DNA of 19,498 bases from Chthonomonas sp. UBA2387 (GCA_002343445.1 DDSP01000033.1:1-19498); one strand, 5' to 3'. Shown: positions 1 through 5,300, counted from the first letter of the stretch. Notes: generated from the letters alone by a model not told the origin. A program made the numbers and translations.

Positions 1-102
1 TTCTCCGATGGCGGCGATCGCGCCGTTCTCGATTGCGACGTCGGCTTGGCGGCGCCCGTCTCCGGAGACGATCGTTCCGTTGCGGATCAGAAGGTCGATC
101 AT
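1..102 (-). CDS. Amidohydrolase (dihydropyrimidinase/allantoinase type), N-terminal fragment
   Basis: Only the first 34 codons lie in the window; the gene continues beyond the left edge. The ATG is at 102-100. The peptide starts MIDLLIRNGTIVSGDG and continues with an ADVAIENGAIAAIGE segment. This is the N-terminal beta-sandwich signature of cyclic amidohydrolases (dihydropyrimidinase/hydantoinase, allantoinase), cytoplasmic zinc enzymes that open cyclic amide rings. The catalytic HxH and Lys motifs lie outside the window, so the substrate cannot be named. N-acyl-D-amino-acid deacylases share a similar N-terminus and remain possible. The ATG is one base past the stop codon of the VirK-like gene and has no clear Shine-Dalgarno, so translation is probably coupled to that gene. 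Confidence 0.72.
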   Translation of the reverse strand, partial: MIDLLIRNGTIVSGDGRRQADVAIENGAIAAIGE

Positions 103-103
103 C

Positions 104-577
104 TTAGTTCGCGACGAAGAGGCTGACCGCCTTGTCGTCCTTGCCACCGCTGATTTCGCCGGTGAAGGTCTCGTCCATGACGACTTCGTACGTTCCGGTC
201 TTGAGATATCGCGCCGTGATCTCGACTTTGCCGTCTTCGTAGAGTCGCACCCGAACGTAGTTGAAGACGTGCCCGTGGCGGGGGTGAGCGATGAGCACCG
301 TTTCCGAGGAGGCCACGTAGGCTCGGTCGTTGCGGATCACGCCTTTGGCGAAGTACTCCCAGGTTTCGAGCTTCATGCCGCCGATCGCGTCGGGAGCTTT
401 GACTTCTTCGCCGTCGACCTTGAGTTTGCACTTCGCGTATTCGACCACGAGGTGGACGACTTTGCCTTGCTTGAGGGCATCCATCATCGCCGGGAACGTG
501 GTGAGGCGTCGGGTGTCGGCCAGAGTCCACGAGAGCATTCCGAACAGGAGCAGCGTTACGACGGGAAGGCGCTTCAT
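104..577 (-). CDS. Secreted VirK-like protein
   Basis: A 157-aa protein. Residues 1-20 form a classical signal peptide: a Lys/Arg start, a hydrophobic core around VVTLLLFGML, and likely cleavage after TLA. The mature part has the layout of the VirK family (named from Agrobacterium): an amphipathic helix MMDALKQGK, a strand VVHLVVEYAKC ending in a conserved-type Cys50, a GGMKLETWEYF stretch, then beta strands with VRVRLYEDGKVEITARYL. VirK proteins are small periplasmic or secreted proteins of unclear biochemical function. The reading frame stays open further upstream, but this ATG is chosen because it yields the signal peptide and starts 14 nt after the smpB stop codon, whereas longer versions would run through smpB. 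It is the middle gene of a probable smpB operon. The family assignment is from recalled pattern, so it is moderate. Confidence 0.62.
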   Translation of the reverse strand: MKRLPVVTLLLFGMLSWTLADTRRLTTFPAMMDALKQGKVVHLVVEYAKCKLKVDGEEVKAPDAIGGMKLETWEYFAKGVIRNDRAYVASSETVLIAHPRHGHVFNYVRVRLYEDGKVEITARYLKTGTYEVVMDETFTGEISGGKDDKAVSLFVAN

Positions 578-591
578 CGCCCGATTGTGGA

Positions 592-1065
592 CTAGTCGCG
601 AGCGCCGCGTTCGCGCTCGCGCCGCTCTTCCTTCTTGGCGATCTGCTCGCGCTTGTCGTATTGGCGCTTGCCTCGACCGAGAGCGACTTCGACTTTCACC
701 TTGCCTCGCTTGAAGTACATCGCGAGCGGGATGATCGTGAGACCCTTCTCCTGGGCCTTGCGACTGATGAGATCGATCTCGCGTCGGTGGAGGAGGAGTT
801 TGCGGTCGCGGCGTCGCTCGGGGGCGAAATGGTGGGTCTTGTCGTAGGGCTCGATATCGGCGTTGAGCAGCCAGGCCTCGCCGTTCATTACACGGCAATA
901 GGCGTCGGTCAGGTTCACTCGACCGAGATAGATGCTCTTGACCTCGGCCCCGATCAGTGCTACGCCGGCTTCGAACGTCTCGATGATCTCGTAGTCGTAG
1001 CGCGCCTTGCGGTTGTGGATCGAGGCCGGGCCTGGCTTCTTGTCTTCCTTGCCCTTCTTCGCCAT
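592..1065 (-). CDS. smpB: SsrA (tmRNA)-binding protein SmpB
   Basis: A 157-aa protein, normal length for SmpB. SmpB binds the tRNA-like end of tmRNA and brings it to stalled ribosomes for trans-translation in the cytoplasm. Visible hallmarks are IHNRKARYDYEIIETFEAGV, GAEVKSIYLGRVNLTDAYCRV near residues 40-60, the EPYDKTHHFAPERRRDRKLLLHR region, LTIIPLAMYFKRGKVKVEVALGRGK, and the basic C-terminal tail that folds in the ribosomal A site and mRNA channel. The first ATG of the frame matches the usual N-terminus (MAKKGKEDKK). No Shine-Dalgarno precedes it; a TACACT box 8 nt upstream suggests a leaderless or very short leader. It is the first gene of a leftward operon with the VirK-like and amidohydrolase genes. 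Confidence 0.97.
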   Translation of the reverse strand: MAKKGKEDKKPGPASIHNRKARYDYEIIETFEAGVALIGAEVKSIYLGRVNLTDAYCRVMNGEAWLLNADIEPYDKTHHFAPERRRDRKLLLHRREIDLISRKAQEKGLTIIPLAMYFKRGKVKVEVALGRGKRQYDKREQIAKKEERRERERGARD

Positions 1066-1073
1066 GGAGTCAG

Positions 1074-1079
1074 AGTGTA
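1074..1079 (-). promoter_or_regulatory. Candidate -10 box of smpB
   Basis: TACACT on the minus strand, 8 nt before the smpB ATG, fits TAnnnT. No TTGACA-like -35 is visible at 16-18 nt upstream and there is no Shine-Dalgarno between box and start. If used, transcription would begin at or just before the ATG. The same box precedes the membrane-protein gene at 2276. Confidence 0.35.
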
Positions 1080-1170
1080 CCGAGCGTGGACGCGCCCTCT
1101 CACAGTGCTGCGTCGTGGTCTCGGTAGAAGGGCGCGGTCGTATCGTCCCCTCGACAGCTCCTGGGGGTCG

Positions 1171-1292
1171 AGTCGGACTCTCTTTGGTCGTTCAATGCAG
1201 GGTTGGCGGAAAAGGATTCGTGGGAACCCTCATCCCCTCCCCCTTCTCCCTCCCGGCACAACCCATCCGGCAAGGAGAAGGGGTCCCGGACC
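1171..1292 (+). repeat. Dispersed intergenic repeat, family A, copy 1
   Basis: About 122 bp that match 3002-3125 with scattered differences. The similarity starts at a GTCGGACTCT-like box, passes through TCGTTCAATGC, and is strongest from GGAACCCTCATCCCCT to the end. It contains an inverted repeat: CCCCTTCTCC at 1240-1249 pairs with GGAGAAGGGG at 1274-1283 around a 24-nt loop. This is the look of a REP-type extragenic palindrome. It has no coding capacity of its own. Confidence 0.8.
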
Positions 1293-1321
1293 TCCTCCCG
1301 GCGCGAGTTCCCCGGCAAAGG

Positions 1322-1351
1322 CCTGGGAGGGGCGTCTCTCGCCCCTTCAGG
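1322..1351. repeat. GC-rich hairpin, possible weak terminator
   Basis: The left arm CCTGGGAGGGGCG and right arm CGCCCCTTCAGG pair around a TCTCT loop, with one bulged G and one G-T pair. It lies past the 3' end of the minus-strand gene at 1500-2276, so it could help end that transcript. There is no T-run after the stem in either direction, so a classical intrinsic terminator is not supported. Confidence 0.4.
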
Positions 1352-1431
1352 GCTTCCCCGATTTCGTTACAACCACTCCAGGGCTCCGCCCTTCGCTGTG
1401 TCCGCCAACCCTTCGGGCCGGGGGGAGAGCC

Positions 1432-1522
1432 GTCTCGTCTACGCAGTCGGAGGAGCACTGGCCATCCTGGACGCGCGGAAGGCCGAAGGCGGGTCTCGCC
1501 TACGCGGGCGGGGGAGCACTGG
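1432..1522. repeat. Direct repeat, two 30-bp units 61 bp apart
   Basis: Units at 1432-1461 and 1493-1522 are identical at 26 of 30 positions (GTCTCG-CTACGC at the start, GGAGCACTGG at the end). A GC-rich spacer with AAGGCCGAAGGCG separates them. The second unit overlaps the end of the membrane-protein gene and supplies its TAG stop and last codons (SAPPPA), so the repeat has either invaded or grown out of the 3' end of that gene. Confidence 0.7.
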
Positions 1523-2276
1523 TGTCGTCTGGGTCTTCGTCACGCTTCCACCGCGCCTTGATGAGGAGATGCCAAGCGTAGGCACCTTGCACCATCAAAA
1601 GCGGACCAAGGATCAAAGGAATGAGCATCAGAGGCCAAGTGGCCCGGTGCTTAAACAGCCACAAGGCGATTCCATGCGCCGCGTCCCCTTCTCTTGCTCC
1701 CCGAAACATCTGATCCAGACCGTAGACTCCGGTCGCGGTCACGGCAACTCCGGCCAAGAGGACGATCAGGCACCGAGACGTTGTCGTCAGCACCTTGGGT
1801 GGTGTGGGAGCGGGAGGTACTGGCCGGAAGCCTCCTTCCGGCAAGTGCTTCTCCAGCTCGGCGATGAAGCGAATGCGATCGACGCTTCCTCCGCTCGTAA
1901 AGCCATCAGGTTTCCCAATCTCCGAGGAACCAACGGCGGCCCCACTTCGATCCAGCACCACGATTGCGCCGCTGCTCCTTGCCCAACCACCGAACTCTTC
2001 CCATCGCAGGCTCCACTCCAGGTTTCCCCGATCCAGGAGTTTCAAACCATCTTCGTCGATAACGATCTCCCGACGCCACCTGCCGAGCGCGAGGAAAAAG
2101 CCGAAGAGCATGCAGAGGCCAAAAAACCCGTACATCACCTGCAGCAGTCGATCGGGAGTCGGCTTACCCGGGTCGTTGTCCGGGATCCAAGGCGCGGCGA
2201 TCACCAGGGCGACGCAAACCAGGAACATCACCGCATGCTTGACAACGTCGCTTGTCCGTGCCTCGCGTAGTCTCAT
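1500..2276 (-). CDS. Four-helix membrane protein with a central PH-like domain, function unknown
   Basis: A 258-aa protein starting at MRLREARTSDVVKHAV. Predicted membrane segments lie near residues 12-30 (VMFLVCVALVIAAPWI), 44-65 (VMYGFFGLCMLFGFFLALG), 168-186 (CLIVLLAGVAVTATG) and about 213-238 (LMLIPLILGPLLMVQG). Between the two pairs, residues 69-145 read like a small beta domain: REIVIDEDGLKLLDRG, then LRWEEFGGWARSSGAIVVLD. That resembles bacterial PH-like (YcxB/DUF-type) domains in membrane proteins. I do not recognise the family securely. The frame is open 38 codons further upstream, but those residues look non-coding, and the chosen ATG has a TACACT box 9 nt before it. It appears to be monocistronic. 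Its C-terminal codons lie in a repeat unit. Confidence 0.72.
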   Translation of the reverse strand: MRLREARTSDVVKHAVMFLVCVALVIAAPWIPDNDPGKPTPDRLLQVMYGFFGLCMLFGFFLALGRWRREIVIDEDGLKLLDRGNLEWSLRWEEFGGWARSSGAIVVLDRSGAAVGSSEIGKPDGFTSGGSVDRIRFIAELEKHLPEGGFRPVPPAPTPPKVLTTTSRCLIVLLAGVAVTATGVYGLDQMFRGAREGDAAHGIALWLFKHRATWPLMLIPLILGPLLMVQGAYAWHLLIKARWKRDEDPDDTSAPPPA

Positions 2277-2285
2277 CTTGAATGA

Positions 2286-2291
2286 AGTGTA
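2286..2291 (-). promoter_or_regulatory. Candidate -10 box of the membrane-protein gene
   Basis: TACACT on the minus strand, ending 9 nt before the ATG at 2276. No Shine-Dalgarno or -35 match is seen. It is the same hexamer and nearly the same spacing as at smpB, and it supports the internal ATG as the start. Confidence 0.33.
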
Positions 2292-2367
2292 ACCGAGACG
2301 GAATCCCTCCTCATCATCCCCGCCGGCGCATCGTAGCGGATGTCCGGTGGTGGCCATGAACGGAACC

Positions 2368-2415
2368 GTGTGACGGGCCCACGCCCCCACGGGAGGGTCG
2401 GGTTGACGGTCACAC
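2368..2415. terminator. Inverted repeat after the DUF1801 gene, possible terminator
   Basis: GTGTGAC (2368-2374) is the inverse of GTCACAC (2409-2415), and a smaller GGGC/GCCC stem (2375-2378 with 2383-2386) is nested inside. It lies 13 bases past the stop codon of the minus-strand DUF1801 gene. There is no clear T-run, so termination is only a suggestion. Confidence 0.3.
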
Positions 2416-2427
2416 TCCGGGGTGGCG

Positions 2428-2877
2428 TCACCGGCGCTTCGGCCCGGCGTAGACCTTGACGATCTTGACCGGATCGAGGGGCGGGTCGGGACGCACCGCC
2501 TGGGTGGCGGCCTGCCGGATGAGGCCGACGACGTAGGGGTCGTGCAGCGTGTCGATTCCGGCTAGGCGCAGGTGGCGCACCTGCTTGCCCTCCCCCTTGA
2601 GACGCCCCTCGGGGTCGTCGAGCCGCACACCCCACGCGAAGACGAGCGTGATGTGCTTCGGGTAGACGGCGATGTTGACAAAGCCGTCACGCCAGTTGTG
2701 GCTGTAGCTGAGCCCGGCACAAACCGCACTCGTGGCATCGAAGATCAGGTCGCTCGCCGGGCCTGCGATCGCGTGGAGCCTCAGCCGCGCAGCGAGGGCG
2801 AGCTCCCGGACGGCGTGCGGATAGACGGCCAGGAACGCCTCGAACTCGGATGTGTCGAATGGGTTCCCGTCGGCCAT
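2428..2877 (-). CDS. DUF1801 (YdhG-like) domain protein
   Basis: A 149-aa single-domain cytoplasmic protein. The N-terminal part (residues 8-45) is helical with an F-AFLAVYPHAVREL pattern. The core has DATSAVCAGLSYSHNWRDGFVNIAVYPKHITLVFAWGVRLDDPEGRLKGEGKQVRHLRL in consecutive segments: a strand-rich middle, an aromatic and Gly turn, then the basic G-GKQVRHLRL motif typical of DUF1801 proteins (YdhG/YjbR-like fold). The C-terminal tail is basic (KVYAGPKRR). No enzymatic function is established for most of this family. The start is the first ATG, six bases after a TAGAAT box. It faces the pilus cluster across the repeat-filled gap. Confidence 0.78.
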   Translation of the reverse strand: MADGNPFDTSEFEAFLAVYPHAVRELALAARLRLHAIAGPASDLIFDATSAVCAGLSYSHNWRDGFVNIAVYPKHITLVFAWGVRLDDPEGRLKGEGKQVRHLRLAGIDTLHDPYVVGLIRQAATQAVRPDPPLDPVKIVKVYAGPKRR

Positions 2878-2883
2878 ACCTGC

Positions 2884-2889
2884 ATTCTA
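2884..2889 (-). promoter_or_regulatory. Candidate -10 box of the DUF1801 gene
   Basis: TAGAAT on the minus strand, five of six matches to TATAAT, ends exactly 6 nt before the ATG at 2877. That spacing would put the transcript start at the A of the ATG, giving a leaderless mRNA. No Shine-Dalgarno is present. Confidence 0.42.
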
Positions 2890-2946
2890 GATGGCGCACC
2901 CTCGCCGAGTTAGCGCCTCGTCTACTCCGCAAGAACGGATTCCGGA

Positions 2947-3000
2947 CCCCCTCGCCTTTCAATGACTGTGCGAAGGGAGAGGGGGTAGGGGGTGAGGGTC
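2947..3000 (+). repeat. Dispersed repeat, family B, copy 1
   Basis: About 54 bp matching 3141-3198: CCCTCGCCTTTC, a short variable loop, then GAAGGGAGAGGGGG and TAGGGGGTGAGGGT. The arms form an imperfect hairpin. Read on the opposite strand, the right arm resembles the left arm of family A, so A and B are inverted versions of one element type. Confidence 0.75.
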
Positions 3001-3001
3001 A

Positions 3002-3125
3002 AGTTGGACTCTGTGTTCGTTGAATGCGGGGAGGGTCGGCAGACCCGATTCATCGGAACCCTCATCCCCTGCCCCTTCTCCCTCCCGGCACAACCCATCC
3101 GGCAAGGAGAAGGGGTTCCGGACCC
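3002..3125 (+). repeat. Dispersed intergenic repeat, family A, copy 2
   Basis: About 124 bp, the second copy of the element at 1171-1292. It begins right after family B copy 1. It has the same CCCCTTCTCC/GGAGAAGGGG arms and the same loop with CCGGCACAACCCATCCGG, and it ends in TTCCGGACC. Confidence 0.8.
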
Positions 3126-3140
3126 TACCTCGAAGTTCCG

Positions 3141-3202
3141 GTACTCCCTCTCCTTTCGATGATCGTGTGAAGGGAGAGGGGGTAGGGGGTGAGGGTGAAA
3201 CC
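3141..3202 (+). repeat. Dispersed repeat, family B, copy 2
   Basis: The second family B copy, with CTCCCTCTCCTTTC pairing imperfectly with GAAGGGAGAGGG. Its right part (AGGGAGAGGGGGTAGGGGGT) is nearly complementary to the left part of family A copy 2 at 3058-3088, so 3058-3198 could fold into one long stem or cruciform. Confidence 0.75.
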
Positions 3203-3205
3203 ACG

Positions 3206-3211
3206 CATAAT
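3206..3211 (+). promoter_or_regulatory. Possible -10 box of the pilus cluster
   Basis: CATAAT matches TATAAT at five of six bases just past the last repeat. No -35 is visible because the upstream bases are G-rich repeat. It is the only AT-rich hexamer of this kind between the repeats and pilD, so it is listed with low confidence. Confidence 0.22.
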
Positions 3212-3268
3212 CACGGGAGGCGGGTCACTCGCCGACAATAAGGAACCTATGACGCGCGCACGGAAGCC

Positions 3269-3274
3269 GGAGGT
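3269..3274 (+). promoter_or_regulatory. Shine-Dalgarno GGAGGT deciding a CTG start for pilD
   Basis: A near-perfect Shine-Dalgarno, 5 nt before CTG at 3280. The pilD frame has no ATG or GTG between its upstream stop (TGA 3250-3252) and the first membrane helix. Starting at CTG gives a natural prepilin-peptidase N-terminus, M/L-FPEW-TWAVGLFIGAAIGSFLN. A TTG at 3310 would cut into the first helix and has no ribosome site. Confidence 0.55.
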
Positions 3275-3279
3275 CGGCC

Positions 3280-4317
3280 CTGTTCCCTGAGTGGACCTGG
3301 GCCGTCGGGTTGTTCATCGGGGCCGCCATCGGCAGCTTCCTGAACGTGGTCATCTATCGGATGCCACGCGGTCTCGGGCTCGGCAAGCCCAAACACAGCT
3401 TCTGTCCGAGGTGCGAGCACCGTTTGACCGCACCCGACCTCGTGCCTCTCTTCAGCTGGCTGGTCCTTCGGGGTCGGTGCCGGCACTGCAAAGCTCGAGT
3501 GCCGAGTCGCTACTTCTGGGTCGAGCTCCTGACCGGCAGCTTGTTCGCGATCGTCTGGCGGCAATACTTGGTCGCCGACTGGGATCCGATCCGGGCACTC
3601 GTGCTCGCCGCGTTTTGCTCTGCGCTTGTCGCGGCGATCTTCATCGACTTCGAGTTGTACATCATCCCCGACCAGATCAACGCCTTCATGCTTTTCCTCG
3701 GTTTGGCTTACAACGGCTGGACCATCGCGGAGGGGTTGCCGGGCGCTTGGGCGTGGGGCATGCCGAGTGCGGTCGCGGGCGCACTCATCGGCGTGGTTGC
3801 GCTCTGGGCGATCGCGTTCCTCGGGCGTCTGTTTTTCGGCAAGGACGCGATGGGGCACGGCGACATCAAGATGGCGCGTGGGATCGGAGCGGTGCTGGGG
3901 CCGTCGCTCGCGCTCATGGGTTTCGGGCTTGCGGTGCCGATCGGAGTCCTGATGGGAGTCGGCTACCTCGCGTTCCGTGTGCTGTTCCAACGCGGGGCCT
4001 CGCCGCCGGACGAGGAACCGGAGGATGAGGTCTATGTGCCGGAGTCGATCCCTTCGCTTCTGAAGTGCGGGCTCGGCTACGTGCTCTGCATCGACGTCAT
4101 CGGGCTGTTCGCGCCCAAGCTCTATATCAGCTGGTTCGGAGAGGATCCGTATGCGGTGGAGGCTATGGACGAGGAAGCTGAGGTAGAAACGACCATGATT
4201 CCGTTCGGTCCGTCTTTGGCGATCGGTGCGCTCACCGCCGCGCTCTTCGAGGGACCGATACGGGGACTGATCGCGTCCTATTGGGCGTGGGCGACCGGAG
4301 AAAAGTCGCCGCTTTGA
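3280..4317 (+). CDS. pilD: Prepilin peptidase / N-methyltransferase (PilD/GspO family)
   Basis: About 345 aa when started at CTG 3280. It is an inner-membrane aspartic protease that cuts the leader after Gly in type IV prepilins and pseudopilins and methylates the new N-terminus. The N-terminal methylase region has GSFLNVVIYRMPRG and two zinc-type CxxC pairs (Cys42/45 in FCPRCEHRL, Cys67/70 in CRHCKARV). The protease part has the Asp pair region FIDFELYIIPD (Asp123, Asp131) and the GHGDIK motif (Asp195). Several membrane helices follow, and the typical IPFGP ending is at 307-311. Unusual is a stretch of about 65 residues (240-305) before IPFGP, with two acidic segments (PPDEEPEDE; AMDEEAE) around an extra hydrophobic segment. 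Its pilin-like substrates are encoded directly downstream. The start codon is uncertain; a +1 frameshift from an ATG at 3249 is an alternative. Confidence 0.93.
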   Translation: MFPEWTWAVGLFIGAAIGSFLNVVIYRMPRGLGLGKPKHSFCPRCEHRLTAPDLVPLFSWLVLRGRCRHCKARVPSRYFWVELLTGSLFAIVWRQYLVADWDPIRALVLAAFCSALVAAIFIDFELYIIPDQINAFMLFLGLAYNGWTIAEGLPGAWAWGMPSAVAGALIGVVALWAIAFLGRLFFGKDAMGHGDIKMARGIGAVLGPSLALMGFGLAVPIGVLMGVGYLAFRVLFQRGASPPDEEPEDEVYVPESIPSLLKCGLGYVLCIDVIGLFAPKLYISWFGEDPYAVEAMDEEAEVETTMIPFGPSLAIGALTAALFEGPIRGLIASYWAWATGEKSPL

Positions 4318-4333
4318 TTGCGAGGCGGAACAT

Positions 4334-4349
4334 TGGGTCTTCGGACCTA
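4334..4349 (+). promoter_or_regulatory. UUCG-tetraloop hairpin between pilD and the first pilin gene
   Basis: TGGGTC-TTCG-GACCTA folds into a six-pair stem (one G-U) closed by C(UUCG)G, an exceptionally stable RNA loop. No T-run follows, so it is not an obvious terminator. It could be an RNA-processing or stability element separating pilD from the pilin messages. Confidence 0.4.
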
Positions 4350-4375
4350 GTCAACAACTTGGAGCGAGTGCGTCC

Positions 4376-4380
4376 GGAGA
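4376..4380 (+). promoter_or_regulatory. Shine-Dalgarno of the first pilin gene
   Basis: GGAGA lies 8 nt before ATG 4389. It supports this internal ATG over the longer frame that begins inside pilD, and it puts the prepilin leader at the very start of the protein. Confidence 0.6.
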
Positions 4381-4388
4381 GATTCTAT

Positions 4389-5252
4389 ATGACACGTCGA
4401 AACGGTTTTACGATGATTGAGCTGCTGACGGTGATCGCGATCATTGCGATCCTCGCCGCGATCATTTTCCCGGTCTACGCGCGGGCAAAGGACTCGGCCT
4501 ATCGGAGTTCGGACATCGGAGCGATGAACGACCTGCGGAGTGCGCTCCAGCTCTACCGCGTGGACCAGGGCGGCTACCCGCCGGCTTTGCTGGGATACGT
4601 ATCCCGGTATCAATCCGGGCCCAACATGGGCAACGTGATCCCGGCCAGCGCGACGACCGGACCCCTCTATTCGCGGCGAGTCGGCAGCATCGGGACCTTC
4701 ACTCCGGCCTACAACCGCGCCCGAAACGACGTGATCACGAATGCGGTCTGGCCAAACCAGGATGCGGCGGCGATCGGCTCGGATCCCCAGCTCGACCTGA
4801 ACGGCGACGGCACCCTTTCGAACCTAGACGACACCCAGGGTAACCGGCAGGCCTATGGGCCGGGCACATTCGTCACGGTCAATACCGCCGTCCCGGAAGG
4901 ACCGGGTAACCCCCGGGCTGAGTACTACAAGGTCAGCGGCTACGACGTCGCCGAGGTGCAGACCCCGAACGGTAACCGGACCGAGCTTCGCTACACCCTG
5001 TTCTGGTCGAACTATGCGATCGGTCAAGGCAGCGGGTTCGGCAACGGCTCTTCGCTCGACGACATTCGCCAGCTCGGCTATGACGACCCTCCCGAGGGCA
5101 CGGTCGTCACGTGGAACAGCTTCTATCGCAACTACGACACCGGCGGCAACGCCCGCCGCGAGAAGCGGGATATCGTCCTGTTCCTCGGCGGTGGCGCCAA
5201 GCCGTACGATTCTGCGACCGTCGTCCAGAAGTCCTGGCGGCTCCGTCCTTGA
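4389..5252 (+). CDS. Type IV prepilin / pseudopilin, GspG- or FimU-like
   Basis: A 287-aa prepilin. It has a six-residue leader MTRRNG, predicted cleavage before Phe7, the FTMIELL motif with Glu at mature position 5, and the hydrophobic helix TVIAIIAILAAIIFPVYARAKD. After the helix comes SDIGAMNDLRSALQLYRVDQGGYPPAL, typical of GspG-like pseudopilins and minor pilins. The globular part is longer than the usual 130-170 aa protein. It holds a 12-residue EF-hand/dockerin-type loop DLNGDGTLSNLD (residues 136-147) with acidic or oxygen side chains at positions 1, 3, 5, 7, 9 and 12, so calcium binding is likely. As the first pilin gene after pilD, it could be a major pilin, pseudopilin or FimU-type minor pilin; the neighbours favour the last. 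Confidence 0.88.
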   Translation: MTRRNGFTMIELLTVIAIIAILAAIIFPVYARAKDSAYRSSDIGAMNDLRSALQLYRVDQGGYPPALLGYVSRYQSGPNMGNVIPASATTGPLYSRRVGSIGTFTPAYNRARNDVITNAVWPNQDAAAIGSDPQLDLNGDGTLSNLDDTQGNRQAYGPGTFVTVNTAVPEGPGNPRAEYYKVSGYDVAEVQTPNGNRTELRYTLFWSNYAIGQGSGFGNGSSLDDIRQLGYDDPPEGTVVTWNSFYRNYDTGGNARREKRDIVLFLGGGAKPYDSATVVQKSWRLRP

Positions 5253-5300
5253 ACCTTGGCCGCCCGGCCCCTATCAGTCAGTCTTTTTTGAGAGAGCGAC

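Larger units (their letters stand above)
1066..1499. other. Non-coding interval between smpB and the membrane-protein gene
   Basis: This 434-base stretch has no convincing gene; the open frames crossing it are rich in Pro, Gly and Arg and give no recognisable protein. It holds the smpB promoter region (right next to 1065), a dispersed repeat copy (1171-1292), a GC-rich hairpin (1322-1351) and the first unit of a direct repeat (1432-1461) whose second unit lies at 1493-1522. I see no tmRNA-like sequence next to smpB. Confidence 0.7.
2878..3279. other. Non-coding divergent interval between DUF1801 and pilD
   Basis: About 400 bases separating leftward and rightward genes. Most of it, 2947-3202, is a cluster of three hairpin repeats. 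Unique sequence is limited to about 2890-2946 and 3203-3279, so promoters for both directions must lie in these short ends. A 13-codon open frame with its own Shine-Dalgarno (3249-3290) sits directly before pilD. Confidence 0.7.

Noticed and set aside
578..898. N-terminal extension of the VirK-like frame to about 264 residues
   Set aside because: The extension runs through smpB in another frame, is Arg/Pro-rich, and would bury the evident signal peptide.
1066..1499. tmRNA gene next to smpB
   Set aside because: I see no tRNA-like 3' end with CCA or an Ala-Ala-ending tag frame in this interval.
661..2270. Plus-strand frames opposite smpB and the membrane protein, including a 355-codon frame
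   Set aside because: They run across repeats and antisense to recognisable genes, and their translations are low-complexity with no domain.
1171..3202. CRISPR array
   Set aside because: The repeats are long, few, irregularly spaced and palindromic with C/G-rich arms, with no spacers or cas genes.
3310..3312. TTG as the start of pilD
   Set aside because: It removes the first part of the first membrane helix and has no Shine-Dalgarno; the CTG at 3280 fits better on both counts.
3291..4028. GTG-started frame of about 245 codons overlapping pilD
   Set aside because: Translation is Arg/Ala/Ser-rich with no recognisable motif, while the overlapping frame is an unmistakable prepilin peptidase.
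5258..5289. Possible terminator between the first pilin and the PilV-like gene
   Set aside because: The palindrome has only four pairs and the T6 run begins 14 nt after it, so it is unlikely to end transcription.
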